Shown here piece by piece: positions 46,075 through 55,050 of a stretch of DNA of 64,000 nt. A model generated the notes under the pieces. The model did not search any database. It saw only the letters and a list, made by a program, of their open reading frames with translations, and was not told the DNA's origin. How positions within the stretch are numbered: the stretch's first letter is position 1; each line of letters opens with the position of its first letter. This stretch comes from Pseudopedobacter saltans DSM 12145 (lineage in GTDB: Bacteria; Bacteroidota; Bacteroidia; Sphingobacteriales; Sphingobacteriaceae): assembly GCF_000190735.1 (NCBI RefSeq), contig NC_015177.1, positions 806,001-870,000 on the forward strand, in the 5' to 3' direction. The position numbers and the translations under genes were made by a program.

Positions 46075-48012
46075 ATGTATAACAAAATTTTATTAACACT
46101 ATTAATACTTTTTCCGGGAAGAGTATTTTCACAGATAAACTATACTAACCTAGGGCCTCAGCTATTTAGTAATACAATAGAAGGCAGTGCTTTTTATAAA
46201 GCTGGTGATGGAAAAATATATATTTATACTGTAGTAAGAGGTCAACCGGCACATTTGCTTGGCTATGACTTAAGCAATAACAGTTTGGTTACAAACATCG
46301 CTTTGGAAGAAATCACAGGTGCTTCCTCTGTTGTGTTTTCAACCGATGGCATTCTTTATATAGGTGGCGGCAATGTATATACTTATATACCCGGGAGCAC
46401 TACGGTTAGCAACCAGGGAAAAGCTTTTGGAACCGAAACGACTCTGTACGATTTGAGAGCGGGAAATAATGGAGCTATATATGGAGGTACTTATCCGGGC
46501 TGCCGGGTATTCAGGTATCATCCGAATGAGGGATTCTCGGATGCCGGGTCTGGACCAATCGTTCCCGGAGAGAACTATGTAAGGTCTATGGCCTACAATA
46601 AAAACACAAATAAGATATACGCCGGTGTTGGTGCCCATGCATCTTTAATAGAACTGGACCTGACAACTGGTAGTAAGCGAAATATCCTACCATCAACCTT
46701 CAGCGACCAGCAGTTTGTATACAGCCTGACTCTTATAGAAGACTTGTCCGGAGGAGACCGACTTTTTATTACAGTCCAAAATGCCGCTATTTCACTGGTA
46801 TACAATATAACTACCGAGACTTTTGAATATCAGGGAAAAGAGGTCTATACAAAAGCCGCAATTAAATCTCCTGCAGGCAATGAGGTATACTTTACACACG
46901 GGAATAAACTTTTATCTTACCCCAATATAGCATTTGGTAATTATGCGCCGGTATTTGTTACGAATATCTCTTCTAACGCCAGAGCATCAGCCTTTATAGA
47001 TGGCACTTTATACACATTAACTACAACCGGAGAGGTAATAAAATATGATCAATCCAATTGTATCGTCTCGAAAAGCAATCTTATTATACCCGGACAACCT
47101 GATGATTTAATTACAGCGCATAAAGGCCCGGCAAATACAATCTGGACCAGCGCACACGTGACAGGAGCAAATTCATCCTACAATCCAGCGACAGGAATAA
47201 GCCAGATTTTTGAAGGGATGAACCAAACCGAGAGCGCGGGACTATACAATGATAAACTTTATTTCGGTACCTATACAAAGTCCCGATTTTACGTTTACGA
47301 CAGCAATTTACCCTGGAATATGGGAAGTAATCCCAAGCTTCTGGGTAGTGCAACGGAACAGGACAGACCATTTGGTGGTTTAGGAATACCGGAAGAAGGC
47401 AAAGTCTTTTTTGGTACTGTACCTGCTTACGGTGCTAACGGCGGGGTATTGGTAGAATTTGATGTCAATAGTAACAACCTAATGACTCAATACACCAATG
47501 TAGTTTCAAATCAATCTATTATTTCTCTAGCCTATAACAATGGCAAATTATTTGGCGGAACTTCAATCTGGGGAGGTCTGGGCAGTACTCCTGTTGCTAC
47601 AGAGGCGAAGCTATTTGTCTGGGACATCGCAACAAAAACAAAAGTTCACGAAATTACACCTGTAAGCGGAGCAAAAGCCATTACCTGTTTAATTAATGGT
47701 AACGACGGATATATTTGGGGATATGCGCAGGGGTATCTCTTTAAGATAGATCGGTCAAATTACAATATTGTCTCCAGTTCAAAAATTCTTAACGACACCA
47801 GGTCAAGTCATTTGTGGAGACCGGACAATCTGGTTTTCAATGCCAAAGATAACATGTACTATGCTAGTATCGCTCACAGAATTTACAAATTAGATCCGCA
47901 GAATATGGTGCTTACGGCATTAGATCGGTTAGGTGCTTATTTAACTCTCGGACCGGATAGTGAAATGTATTTCTTTAGAGGTCCAGATTTATGGAAAATG
48001 GAAATTAATTAG
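46075..48012 (+). CDS. secreted beta-propeller protein, possible lyase (propeller 1)
   Basis: A 645-residue exported protein (signal peptide ending RVFSQ). Repeated four-strand blades run the whole length (KIYIYTVVRGQPAHLLGYDL; GAIYGGTYPGCRVFRYHPNE; NKIYAGVGAHASLIELD; LVEFDVNSNNLM). Blocks such as FGGTSIWGGLG and EAKLFVWD are shared with the paralogue at 56168. Two families of uronate-cleaving lyases (ulvan lyases PL24/PL25 and rhamnose-glucuronate lyase PL42) are seven-bladed propellers, so a lyase role is possible, but no catalytic motif can be asserted by eye. Binding or structural propellers are the alternative. Confidence 0.7.
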   Translation: MYNKILLTLLILFPGRVFSQINYTNLGPQLFSNTIEGSAFYKAGDGKIYIYTVVRGQPAHLLGYDLSNNSLVTNIALEEITGASSVVFSTDGILYIGGGNVYTYIPGSTTVSNQGKAFGTETTLYDLRAGNNGAIYGGTYPGCRVFRYHPNEGFSDAGSGPIVPGENYVRSMAYNKNTNKIYAGVGAHASLIELDLTTGSKRNILPSTFSDQQFVYSLTLIEDLSGGDRLFITVQNAAISLVYNITTETFEYQGKEVYTKAAIKSPAGNEVYFTHGNKLLSYPNIAFGNYAPVFVTNISSNARASAFIDGTLYTLTTTGEVIKYDQSNCIVSKSNLIIPGQPDDLITAHKGPANTIWTSAHVTGANSSYNPATGISQIFEGMNQTESAGLYNDKLYFGTYTKSRFYVYDSNLPWNMGSNPKLLGSATEQDRPFGGLGIPEEGKVFFGTVPAYGANGGVLVEFDVNSNNLMTQYTNVVSNQSIISLAYNNGKLFGGTSIWGGLGSTPVATEAKLFVWDIATKTKVHEITPVSGAKAITCLINGNDGYIWGYAQGYLFKIDRSNYNIVSSSKILNDTRSSHLWRPDNLVFNAKDNMYYASIAHRIYKLDPQNMVLTALDRLGAYLTLGPDSEMYFFRGPDLWKMEIN

Positions 48013-48111
48013 TAAACAATAAAATTATTAAGTATATTATACTAAATTATGAACCATTATAAACATCGTTAAATCAAATTAATCAGAAACTGTGTTTCTT
48101 GTTTAAAAAAC

Positions 48112-48123
48112 GGGTACGTAGCT
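48112..48123. promoter_or_regulatory. LacI-type operator before the five-gene domain array
   Basis: GGGTACGTAGCT matches GGTTACGTAACC at 9 of 12 positions, with an intact TACGTA core, centred 43 bp upstream of the ATG at 48161. A near -7 box, TAAATTTT, is at 48131-48138. Confidence 0.5.
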
Positions 48124-48160
48124 CAAAATATAAATTTTATCAAAATATAAATTAAAAACC

Positions 48161-49078
48161 ATGAGAAAAATTACAACCAGAATTTTCATTGCATTATGTG
48201 TTAGCTCTTTATATTCTTACGCTCAAAAGGGAGAGTGGGAAAAACCGGGAGGTATTTGGGAATATAATATGAGTAAAAAAATGCCTGGACAGGATTCTAT
48301 TAGTGGTGATAATTTACAATTTGCCTCTTCGGCTGGCAAAGAGGCATTTTTAGTTAGTCCTCCATCCGGATCTGCTATGGTTTCTTCTACAAAAGGTAAT
48401 CCTTCCTTTATACGCAAATCTGGCTCAAATGCAGGTTTGAAAATTAGAGGGGCTAGTACAGACGGTTCCCCTACTAAGTTTGCGGTATCTGGTATTAAAG
48501 ATGCTACTCCTGTGATGAGTATTTCTTTTACCATAAAACCAGACCATAACGCAACAAAAACAGATTGGTATTTTGTTTTGGGTAAAAGCTCTCCTATTTT
48601 TACCGACCCAGGTACTATTTTACCGATTAGTAAAACCGGTTCTTCGCCTAACGGGCATATTTTTGCTTCTTTCAGGATACAGTCCAATGCTTCTTTTGGA
48701 GATAAAGCGTCTAACAATTACAGGCTACAGTTAAGACAGCAACCCGAGCTGGAAGAGGATATTACATGGACAAACAACAACACGGCTCTATTTAACAAAG
48801 GGAAAAGCCACCAGGTAGAGATATATGCCAATAATGGGGTTACTGCACAAAAGTATACGTTGAATGGCACCGAACACACCTTGCCTGCCCGTACTTATCA
48901 TTTATGGATTAATTCGACTCAATTTGGAGGTAATCTTCCGGCAAATGCAATCAGACGCAACCAGCCTATAGATGCTTTTCTATTGATGTCCAGAGACGCA
49001 GTTGCGGGCACAGACGGCCCTTCTAATCTTTCAACGCTGGAAATTAATAATGTTAAGGTGAAATATGCTTCGAAATAA
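48161..49078 (+). CDS. secreted protein, single shared beta-rich domain (array member 1)
   Basis: A 305-residue exported protein (signal peptide ending SYAQ), with no lipobox and no T9SS domain, so probably periplasmic. The mature part is one domain of about 280 residues. Elements shared with the next four proteins are GGIWEYNMS near the start, PVMSISFTIKPDHN...DWYFVLG in the middle, HLWIN with a following short-linker strand, and DAFLLMSRDAV...LSTLEINNVKVKYA at the end. The pattern suggests a jelly-roll/concanavalin-like sandwich. It is the most divergent of the five. I do not recognise the family; a carbohydrate-binding or lyase domain is plausible from the PUL context only. Confidence 0.75.
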   Translation: MRKITTRIFIALCVSSLYSYAQKGEWEKPGGIWEYNMSKKMPGQDSISGDNLQFASSAGKEAFLVSPPSGSAMVSSTKGNPSFIRKSGSNAGLKIRGASTDGSPTKFAVSGIKDATPVMSISFTIKPDHNATKTDWYFVLGKSSPIFTDPGTILPISKTGSSPNGHIFASFRIQSNASFGDKASNNYRLQLRQQPELEEDITWTNNNTALFNKGKSHQVEIYANNGVTAQKYTLNGTEHTLPARTYHLWINSTQFGGNLPANAIRRNQPIDAFLLMSRDAVAGTDGPSNLSTLEINNVKVKYASK

Positions 49079-49102
49079 TTTTTAACCTTCAAGATCATAA
49101 CC

Positions 49103-50623
49103 ATGGAAAGAAAAATCATACTAACATTTTCTATTCTGGGACTGTTAGCTATGGCAGCCCAGTCTCAAACTTACTGGAAATCGAGTCTGGGTAAAGGAGA
49201 TGTTATTTGGGAGTATGACTTTACAACAAGTCCCCAAAATATAAGTGGTTATGGTCTTGCAGAGGTTTCAACATCAACATCTCCCACTTTTTTACCCAGT
49301 CCTGTTTCTGGCAATGTAGCCATAACTACTTATCCCCGTTCTGTAAACGCAACGCTAAATTCCCCAGCTACATTTTTATTGAGTGGCAGCTGTGTGACCT
49401 CTTCTTTAACCATGACATCTACAGGCGGCAATGGAGTTGTGGACAATACCGGTGTGAGTAGTTTTGTTATAAATCAGATTCCGGGTTCTACAGAAATCAT
49501 GAGTTTACATTTTAATCTGACTTTAGGTGCAACTTATGGAAATACTAACGCTAACTGGTATTTTATAATAGGAAGGGCTTCGCACAATTTGCTTGGTACT
49601 ACAAATACCAAAAGCTTTGAGCATACCAAAAAACATGATCACGACGACAGGATTTACGCGGTTTGGAGATACATTAAATCTCCAACTTATCCTACAAGAT
49701 TCGCATTTTCAAAAATGGCTCAATCTCCTGCTGATTTCAGTGACGGAAAAGGAAAAACCTGGACAAGTGAATCTTCAGGAAATCTGGAGTCTAATACTTC
49801 CTATGCGATAGATATATACTGCAATAATTCAAGCTCTCCCCAACAATATATACGCAATGAAACATCCGTGAGTTTGGCATCTGGCCAATACGCGATTTAC
49901 GTTGATGGCAGTTTAAAGGACACTTTTGATAAAAATGCTATTGCATCAAGCTCAGCCAGGCCTTTAGACGGATTTGCAATTTTCTCCAGAGACCCGGCTA
50001 AATCGGGTACCGAACAGGACAATTCCTCGTCACTTTCAATTAGTAATCTTAAAGTGGTATATCTGGGTGCTGTTTCCACAACACCGGTAACGCTAACAGA
50101 TTTTAATGGAAATGCAACAAATACTGGCATTGCTTTAAACTGGCAGACCGCAAACGAACAAAATAACGCTCACTTTATACTTAACCGCTCTATAAACGGG
50201 AAAGACTTTTCTTATTTAACCCGTGTAGAAGGAAATGGTACAAGCAATAACGTGAAACATTACAGCTATACGGATAAAAACCCATTTACTGGTACTAATT
50301 ATTACCAGTTGGAGCAAATAGATAAAGACGGGACAAAAACTGTAATAGATAAAATTGTTCCTGTTAAATACCTAGTTTCTGAGGAGGTGTTTAATATTTC
50401 TAAAATATCATCCAATCAGTTAAAAGCTTTTGTTTTTTCTGAAAAAGGTGAAGATGCCGAGCTAAGCATTACAGACATTTCTGGAAAAGTTATTTATAAA
50501 GCAACCAGAACCTTAAAACAGGGAAGCAACCACATCGATTTATTTATCTCTGCTAAGCCCGGTGTTTATGTAGCTACTTTAAAAGGAACAACAGGAACGA
50601 AGAGTGTCAAATTTATTTTATAG
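49103..50623 (+). CDS. T9SS-secreted protein with shared beta-rich domain (array member 2)
   Basis: 506 residues. The signal peptide is followed by YWKSSLGKGDVIWEYDF, which opens the shared domain (about 24-325, including IMSLHFNLTLG, ANWYFIIG and GFAIFSRDPA). A T9SS-type sorting region covers about 327-506 (NWQTANEQNNAHFILNRS; YYQLEQIDKDG; ISGKVIYK; PGVYVATLKG). It should be exported across the outer membrane and anchored on the surface or released. It is in the same run as array member 1, 24 bases downstream. Confidence 0.8.
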   Translation: MERKIILTFSILGLLAMAAQSQTYWKSSLGKGDVIWEYDFTTSPQNISGYGLAEVSTSTSPTFLPSPVSGNVAITTYPRSVNATLNSPATFLLSGSCVTSSLTMTSTGGNGVVDNTGVSSFVINQIPGSTEIMSLHFNLTLGATYGNTNANWYFIIGRASHNLLGTTNTKSFEHTKKHDHDDRIYAVWRYIKSPTYPTRFAFSKMAQSPADFSDGKGKTWTSESSGNLESNTSYAIDIYCNNSSSPQQYIRNETSVSLASGQYAIYVDGSLKDTFDKNAIASSSARPLDGFAIFSRDPAKSGTEQDNSSSLSISNLKVVYLGAVSTTPVTLTDFNGNATNTGIALNWQTANEQNNAHFILNRSINGKDFSYLTRVEGNGTSNNVKHYSYTDKNPFTGTNYYQLEQIDKDGTKTVIDKIVPVKYLVSEEVFNISKISSNQLKAFVFSEKGEDAELSITDISGKVIYKATRTLKQGSNHIDLFISAKPGVYVATLKGTTGTKSVKFIL

Positions 50624-50660
50624 CGGTAAAAAATGAATGAAACAATTCTTATTTAATTGC

Positions 50661-50672
50661 GGGTACGCAACC
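50661..50672. promoter_or_regulatory. LacI-type operator before array member 3
   Basis: GGGTACGCAACC matches GGTTACGTAACC at 10 of 12 positions and is centred 45 bp upstream of the ATG at 50712, in the 88-base gap between array members 2 and 3. Confidence 0.5.
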
Positions 50673-50711
50673 TTAAACGAACAATATTACTAACCATTAA
50701 AAATCACAATT

Positions 50712-52247
50712 ATGAAAAAACTATTACTAATCACAACTTTCATAGGTTTGTTGAACACCGGTAAAGCTCAAACTTACTGGAAAGCGGATGTCGCGAACAG
50801 CAAAGGCGATGTTATTTGGGATTATAGTCTTGCTGTTCCCGCTGCAAAATCAATACAAGAAATTAATGTCAATTCAGAATCTACTCCGGATGCTGAAGGT
50901 TTTTTACCTAAACCTCCTTCCGGTACAGTAGCAGTAAGAACTTATACGAGTACTAATCCCGACCCCAATACCAGTCCTGCTGGTTTTTCTTTAAGTGGAA
51001 ATACTTCTCCTTCTCTGACTATGATAGCAACAAGTGGTCCTTCAAATGCTGGCCCCTCAGCTACGGCTGCAACGAGTAAGTTTGCTGCCTATGGTTTTGC
51101 TAATGCAACAAATGTTATGAGCTTGCATTTTAATATGACATTAGGTGTAGAGCCATCTAATTCTAAGGCTAACTGGTATTTTATGATAGGAGGAAATTCG
51201 TATCCCGGCATACTTACCAATCAAGGCAATATGGTTACATCAACTGCAGAAACGGCTGCAGGGGTATATGCCCATGATAATAGAATTTTTGGTGCTTACA
51301 GGTTAAATAAATCATCTGAAGGTGGAGATTATGTGCACACTACTATGGGAGTAACTTCTATTACCGCCCCTGGAGGTAGAACCTGGTCTGGTGCTGTTGA
51401 TGCAAATTTAGCTGCAAATACAGCCTATAAGATAGATATCTTTTGTAATAACTCTACTGCTACAGTAAAATATATTCATCCTGGAACTGGAGCCGAGACA
51501 GATTTAGCCGCGGGCAAATATGTGATTTATATAAATGAAGATCTAAAAGGCACTTTTAATAAGCTTGAGGTTACAACCAGCCAAAACCTAAGGAGTTTTA
51601 TGATTATGTCCAGAGATGCGGCTCAAAGCGGCTCTGTTCTTGATAATTCAGCGTCACTTACTATAAGTAATTTTAAGGTAGTACATTTAGGAACTATTTC
51701 TACAAACCCTGTTAACCTAACAAGTTTCATCGGAAAAGCAACAAACAGCGGTATAGCTCTAAACTGGCAAACCGCAAGCGAACAAAATAATTCACACTTT
51801 ATACTTAGCCGCTCTTCCAACGGAAAAGATTTTTCTTATTTAACCCGTGTAGAAGGAAATGGTACAAGCAATAACGTGAACCATTACAGCTATATAGATA
51901 GGGCTCCTTTTGCCGGTGTTAACTATTACCAATTGGAACAAGTTGATAAAGACGGGACAAAAACTGTAAATAAATCATTGTATGTGAATTATAAAAGTAC
52001 AGATGCTGATTTTGTGGTTTCCAGATCTTCTAACAACAATTTAAAAACAACCTTAAATGCCAGCAGAATCGAGTGGTCAGAAATTATAATTACTGATATT
52101 GCAGGTAAGGTAATTTACAAAGGGAAACATCTATTGTCAGAAGGTAAGAATGAAATTGAAGTGCCTTTATCTGGTTCCAAACAGATGGTTTCTGTCGTTT
52201 ATGTACAGACAGCAACGGAATCTAAAAGCGCTAAACTGATATTGTAA
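50712..52247 (+). CDS. T9SS-secreted protein with shared beta-rich domain (array member 3)
   Basis: 511 residues with the same plan as member 2: signal peptide (ending GKAQ), YWKADVANSKGDVIWDYSL, the shared domain (FLPKPPSGTVAV; VMSLHFNMTLG; NWYFMIGG; SFMIMSRDAA...SLTISNFKVVHLG) to about residue 330, then the T9SS region (NWQTASEQNNSHFILSRS; YYQLEQVDKDG). The last 70 residues differ more from member 2 than the start of the sorting region does. It is closest to member 2 in the shared domain. Confidence 0.8.
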   Translation: MKKLLLITTFIGLLNTGKAQTYWKADVANSKGDVIWDYSLAVPAAKSIQEINVNSESTPDAEGFLPKPPSGTVAVRTYTSTNPDPNTSPAGFSLSGNTSPSLTMIATSGPSNAGPSATAATSKFAAYGFANATNVMSLHFNMTLGVEPSNSKANWYFMIGGNSYPGILTNQGNMVTSTAETAAGVYAHDNRIFGAYRLNKSSEGGDYVHTTMGVTSITAPGGRTWSGAVDANLAANTAYKIDIFCNNSTATVKYIHPGTGAETDLAAGKYVIYINEDLKGTFNKLEVTTSQNLRSFMIMSRDAAQSGSVLDNSASLTISNFKVVHLGTISTNPVNLTSFIGKATNSGIALNWQTASEQNNSHFILSRSSNGKDFSYLTRVEGNGTSNNVNHYSYIDRAPFAGVNYYQLEQVDKDGTKTVNKSLYVNYKSTDADFVVSRSSNNNLKTTLNASRIEWSEIIITDIAGKVIYKGKHLLSEGKNEIEVPLSGSKQMVSVVYVQTATESKSAKLIL

Positions 52248-52335
52248 TACCTATTAATATTTTCAGGGCGATCTTAATCATAAGTTTCGCTTTTGAAAAT
52301 TAGAGGTTATCTATTAACACTTATATTTTGAAATT

Positions 52336-54987
52336 ATGAAAAGAATATTATCATTATTAAGTTTAGTTATAGGGATTAGTATCGCTACAGAGGCTCAGAT
52401 TATCAGGTATGTAGCCCCAAGCAGCATGGGAACGGCAGACGGATTAACAGCTGCAAATGCTTCGGATTTTTTAGATGCCTCTTTTTGGACAGCTATCCAG
52501 AGTTCTCTACAAACACAACCTGTAGTAGTGAAGTTTATTGCCGGCGACTATATAAGAGCTTATACCGAACAGTCTTTAATCCTAAACGAGATGGGGCATT
52601 ATAGAAATAACTTGATACTCGAAGGTGACGCTGGAAATACTATTTTTACCGCTCCAACCGGGTACGCTACCAAAACAATTATATTCTCTTTAGTGAACTG
52701 TCAGAATATAAGCGTAAAAAACTTTCATTTTACAGGGAACGGCAGTGTAGATTATGTATTTAGGGTTACTTCTACCTCAGGAAAAACAAGTAAAAATATT
52801 TTAATAGAAAATTGTCGTTGGGAAGATATGCGGGGTATTGTCTATGGGGCATCAGGCACTGCATCCGGTACATCTTATGTTACATTTAAAAACTGTACAT
52901 TTAAGAGAATCGGATTAAATGCTGGTTCGCACATGATATATAATGCTTATGATGCGCATCATATCAGCGTTATAGATTCTCATTTTGAAGATTGTACGGG
53001 AGATTACGTAAGGTTCAGAGACAATTTAGATTATGCCATAGTTAAGGGCACAACTTTTATAAGAAACCCTGGTTTTGATAGTTATCCTTTTATCTCCATG
53101 CCTCTTTTTAATGATGTCAATCCGGGTGATGAAATTTTTGCTACCAATTATTCATTTACCGACAACACATTTACTAATGCTACAGCAGCCATACAATTTT
53201 TCAGCCAGGGCTATGATCCTGCAGATCGAAATCATTTACTTACGGCACAGGAAGGTGCTATGCTAACAAGCGGAACAGACCAACAGAAAAAAGATGTATT
53301 GCTAAATAATTATAAAATTAATACCGACTTGGTAAGGATAAATAATAATACTTATAATAATATATCCAAACAGGTAATTTTAGTTAGCAATATTGGTTAC
53401 GGTTCTGTATCTAAGGGGTGGACAGGGGAGGCAAATATCTCGGGCTTGTTTAACAATAGTGATGAACCGTTGCCTTGGGAAGGAGACCAGTATGCTTTCT
53501 CTAAGTGGGTAGAATCAGGGGCTTTAAAAAACATTGAATGGAATTATTATTTTACCGGGGGAACCAGTACTGTATCAGGAACTGGGGGAATAATAAGAAC
53601 CTCTACGACTTCGATTATGGATTTTCTGCCAAAAACTACTTCCGGCGAAGCCTCTATCATGACACATACCAACACGACGGTCAACTCCTCTTCTTTTACG
53701 CTCAATGGCAACGGTTCATCTTTAACTATGGTTCATACAGCCGGGAACGGAACAGCTGTATCTCCTGCTAAATTTTCTGTAAGAAGTTTTGAGGCATCAT
53801 CTAAGGTAATGAGCGCTCATTTTGATGTAACATTAAGTAATACAGCCCAAAACAAACAGGCTATATGGTACATTGCCGTAGGAGATTCAACAGCATTGCC
53901 TATTAAAAACACAGACAGTGCTCCCTCAATTACAGGCTCTACCTCTACCGCTGATAAATTGTATACTGTATTAAGAATAAGGAAAGTAGCTTTCGGTAAT
54001 TCATATGCTGTTCAGGCAAGGCATAATGATGGCAAACAGACAAACCCAACAACTAATTGGGGTTGGCAAACTATAACGGGAGCAACATTAACCAGTGGCA
54101 ACGTAGCTAAAATAGCTTTGTTTTTCAATAATACCGAGAACCAACAGCAATATATCTTTAATGGGGTTACTAAAACTTTAGCGGCTGCATCTTATCATAT
54201 TTATATAGATGATGTGCAAAAAGGAGCAACATTGACTAATTTAGTCAGAAATACATATCCGACAAATGGAAATATAAAGTATACGGGAGACTTATCGGGT
54301 TTTTCTATTATGAGCAGGGAAGGGGCAATGTCATTTACTACTGAAGACACAGGAACTACAGGCCCTTCAGCGTATGACAATTCTGCATCTCTAATGGTAA
54401 CCAACTTTCAAATTGTCCACCTTGCTACTCCAACAACTACACCAGTAACACTAACAGATTTTAGCGGAAGTGCAACAAACACCGGCATAGCTTTAAACTG
54501 GCAGACCGCAAGCGAGCAAAACAATTCTCATTTTATACTTAACCGCTCTATAAACGGGAAAGACTTTTCTCATTTAACCCGTGTAGAAGGAAATGGTACA
54601 AGCAATAGCATAAACCATTACAGCTATATTGATAAAACCCCATTTGCGGGTACTAATTATTACCAATTGGAGCAGATAGATAAAGACGGGGCAAAAACTG
54701 TAATAAATAAAATTGTACCTGTTAAATACTTGGTATCTGACGAAGTGATTAGCATTTCCAAAATATCATCCAATCAGCTAAGAGCCTTTTTTAATTCTGA
54801 AAATGGCGAAAATGCCGAGCTAAGCATTACAGACATTTCAGGAAAAGTTATTTATAAAACAAACAGAGTCTTAAAGCAGGGAAATAACCAGATAGATTTA
54901 TTTGTACCTGTTAAACCCGGCGTTTATGTAGCTACTTTAAAGGAAACAGCAGGAATGAAGAGCGTTAAGTTTACGCTATTAAATTGA
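52336..54987 (+). CDS. beta-helix plus shared domain plus T9SS sorting domain (array member 4)
   Basis: 883 residues in three parts. About 20-385 is a right-handed parallel beta-helix of the pectate-lyase/PL6-like type (IRYVAPSSMGTADG; NILIENCRWEDMRGIVYG; YVTFKNCTFKRIGLN; SVIDSHFEDCTGDYVRFRDN). About 388-695 is the shared domain (WVESGALKNIEWNYYFTGG; VMSAHFDVTLS; GFSIMSREGA). About 700-883 is the T9SS region. The beta-helix is a common fold of polysaccharide lyases and related enzymes, so this fusion ties the unknown domain to glycan processing. Catalytic residues cannot be assigned by eye. Confidence 0.8.
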   Translation: MKRILSLLSLVIGISIATEAQIIRYVAPSSMGTADGLTAANASDFLDASFWTAIQSSLQTQPVVVKFIAGDYIRAYTEQSLILNEMGHYRNNLILEGDAGNTIFTAPTGYATKTIIFSLVNCQNISVKNFHFTGNGSVDYVFRVTSTSGKTSKNILIENCRWEDMRGIVYGASGTASGTSYVTFKNCTFKRIGLNAGSHMIYNAYDAHHISVIDSHFEDCTGDYVRFRDNLDYAIVKGTTFIRNPGFDSYPFISMPLFNDVNPGDEIFATNYSFTDNTFTNATAAIQFFSQGYDPADRNHLLTAQEGAMLTSGTDQQKKDVLLNNYKINTDLVRINNNTYNNISKQVILVSNIGYGSVSKGWTGEANISGLFNNSDEPLPWEGDQYAFSKWVESGALKNIEWNYYFTGGTSTVSGTGGIIRTSTTSIMDFLPKTTSGEASIMTHTNTTVNSSSFTLNGNGSSLTMVHTAGNGTAVSPAKFSVRSFEASSKVMSAHFDVTLSNTAQNKQAIWYIAVGDSTALPIKNTDSAPSITGSTSTADKLYTVLRIRKVAFGNSYAVQARHNDGKQTNPTTNWGWQTITGATLTSGNVAKIALFFNNTENQQQYIFNGVTKTLAAASYHIYIDDVQKGATLTNLVRNTYPTNGNIKYTGDLSGFSIMSREGAMSFTTEDTGTTGPSAYDNSASLMVTNFQIVHLATPTTTPVTLTDFSGSATNTGIALNWQTASEQNNSHFILNRSINGKDFSHLTRVEGNGTSNSINHYSYIDKTPFAGTNYYQLEQIDKDGAKTVINKIVPVKYLVSDEVISISKISSNQLRAFFNSENGENAELSITDISGKVIYKTNRVLKQGNNQIDLFVPVKPGVYVATLKETAGMKSVKFTLLN

Positions 54988-55050
54988 TCCGGTAATACAA
55001 CGTTAAAACTAAAAATTATAAGAAAATATTAACTATTTAAATAAATACAC

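Noticed and set aside
48223-48717. 164-codon open frame on the minus strand
   Set aside because: It lies fully inside array member 1, which has a signal peptide and conserved paralogues on the plus strand; the minus frame has no start context or recognisable features.
55001-55012. ACGTTAAAAC about 49 bp upstream of array member 5 as a further operator
   Set aside because: Only one half-site resembles the motif; too weak to count with the others.
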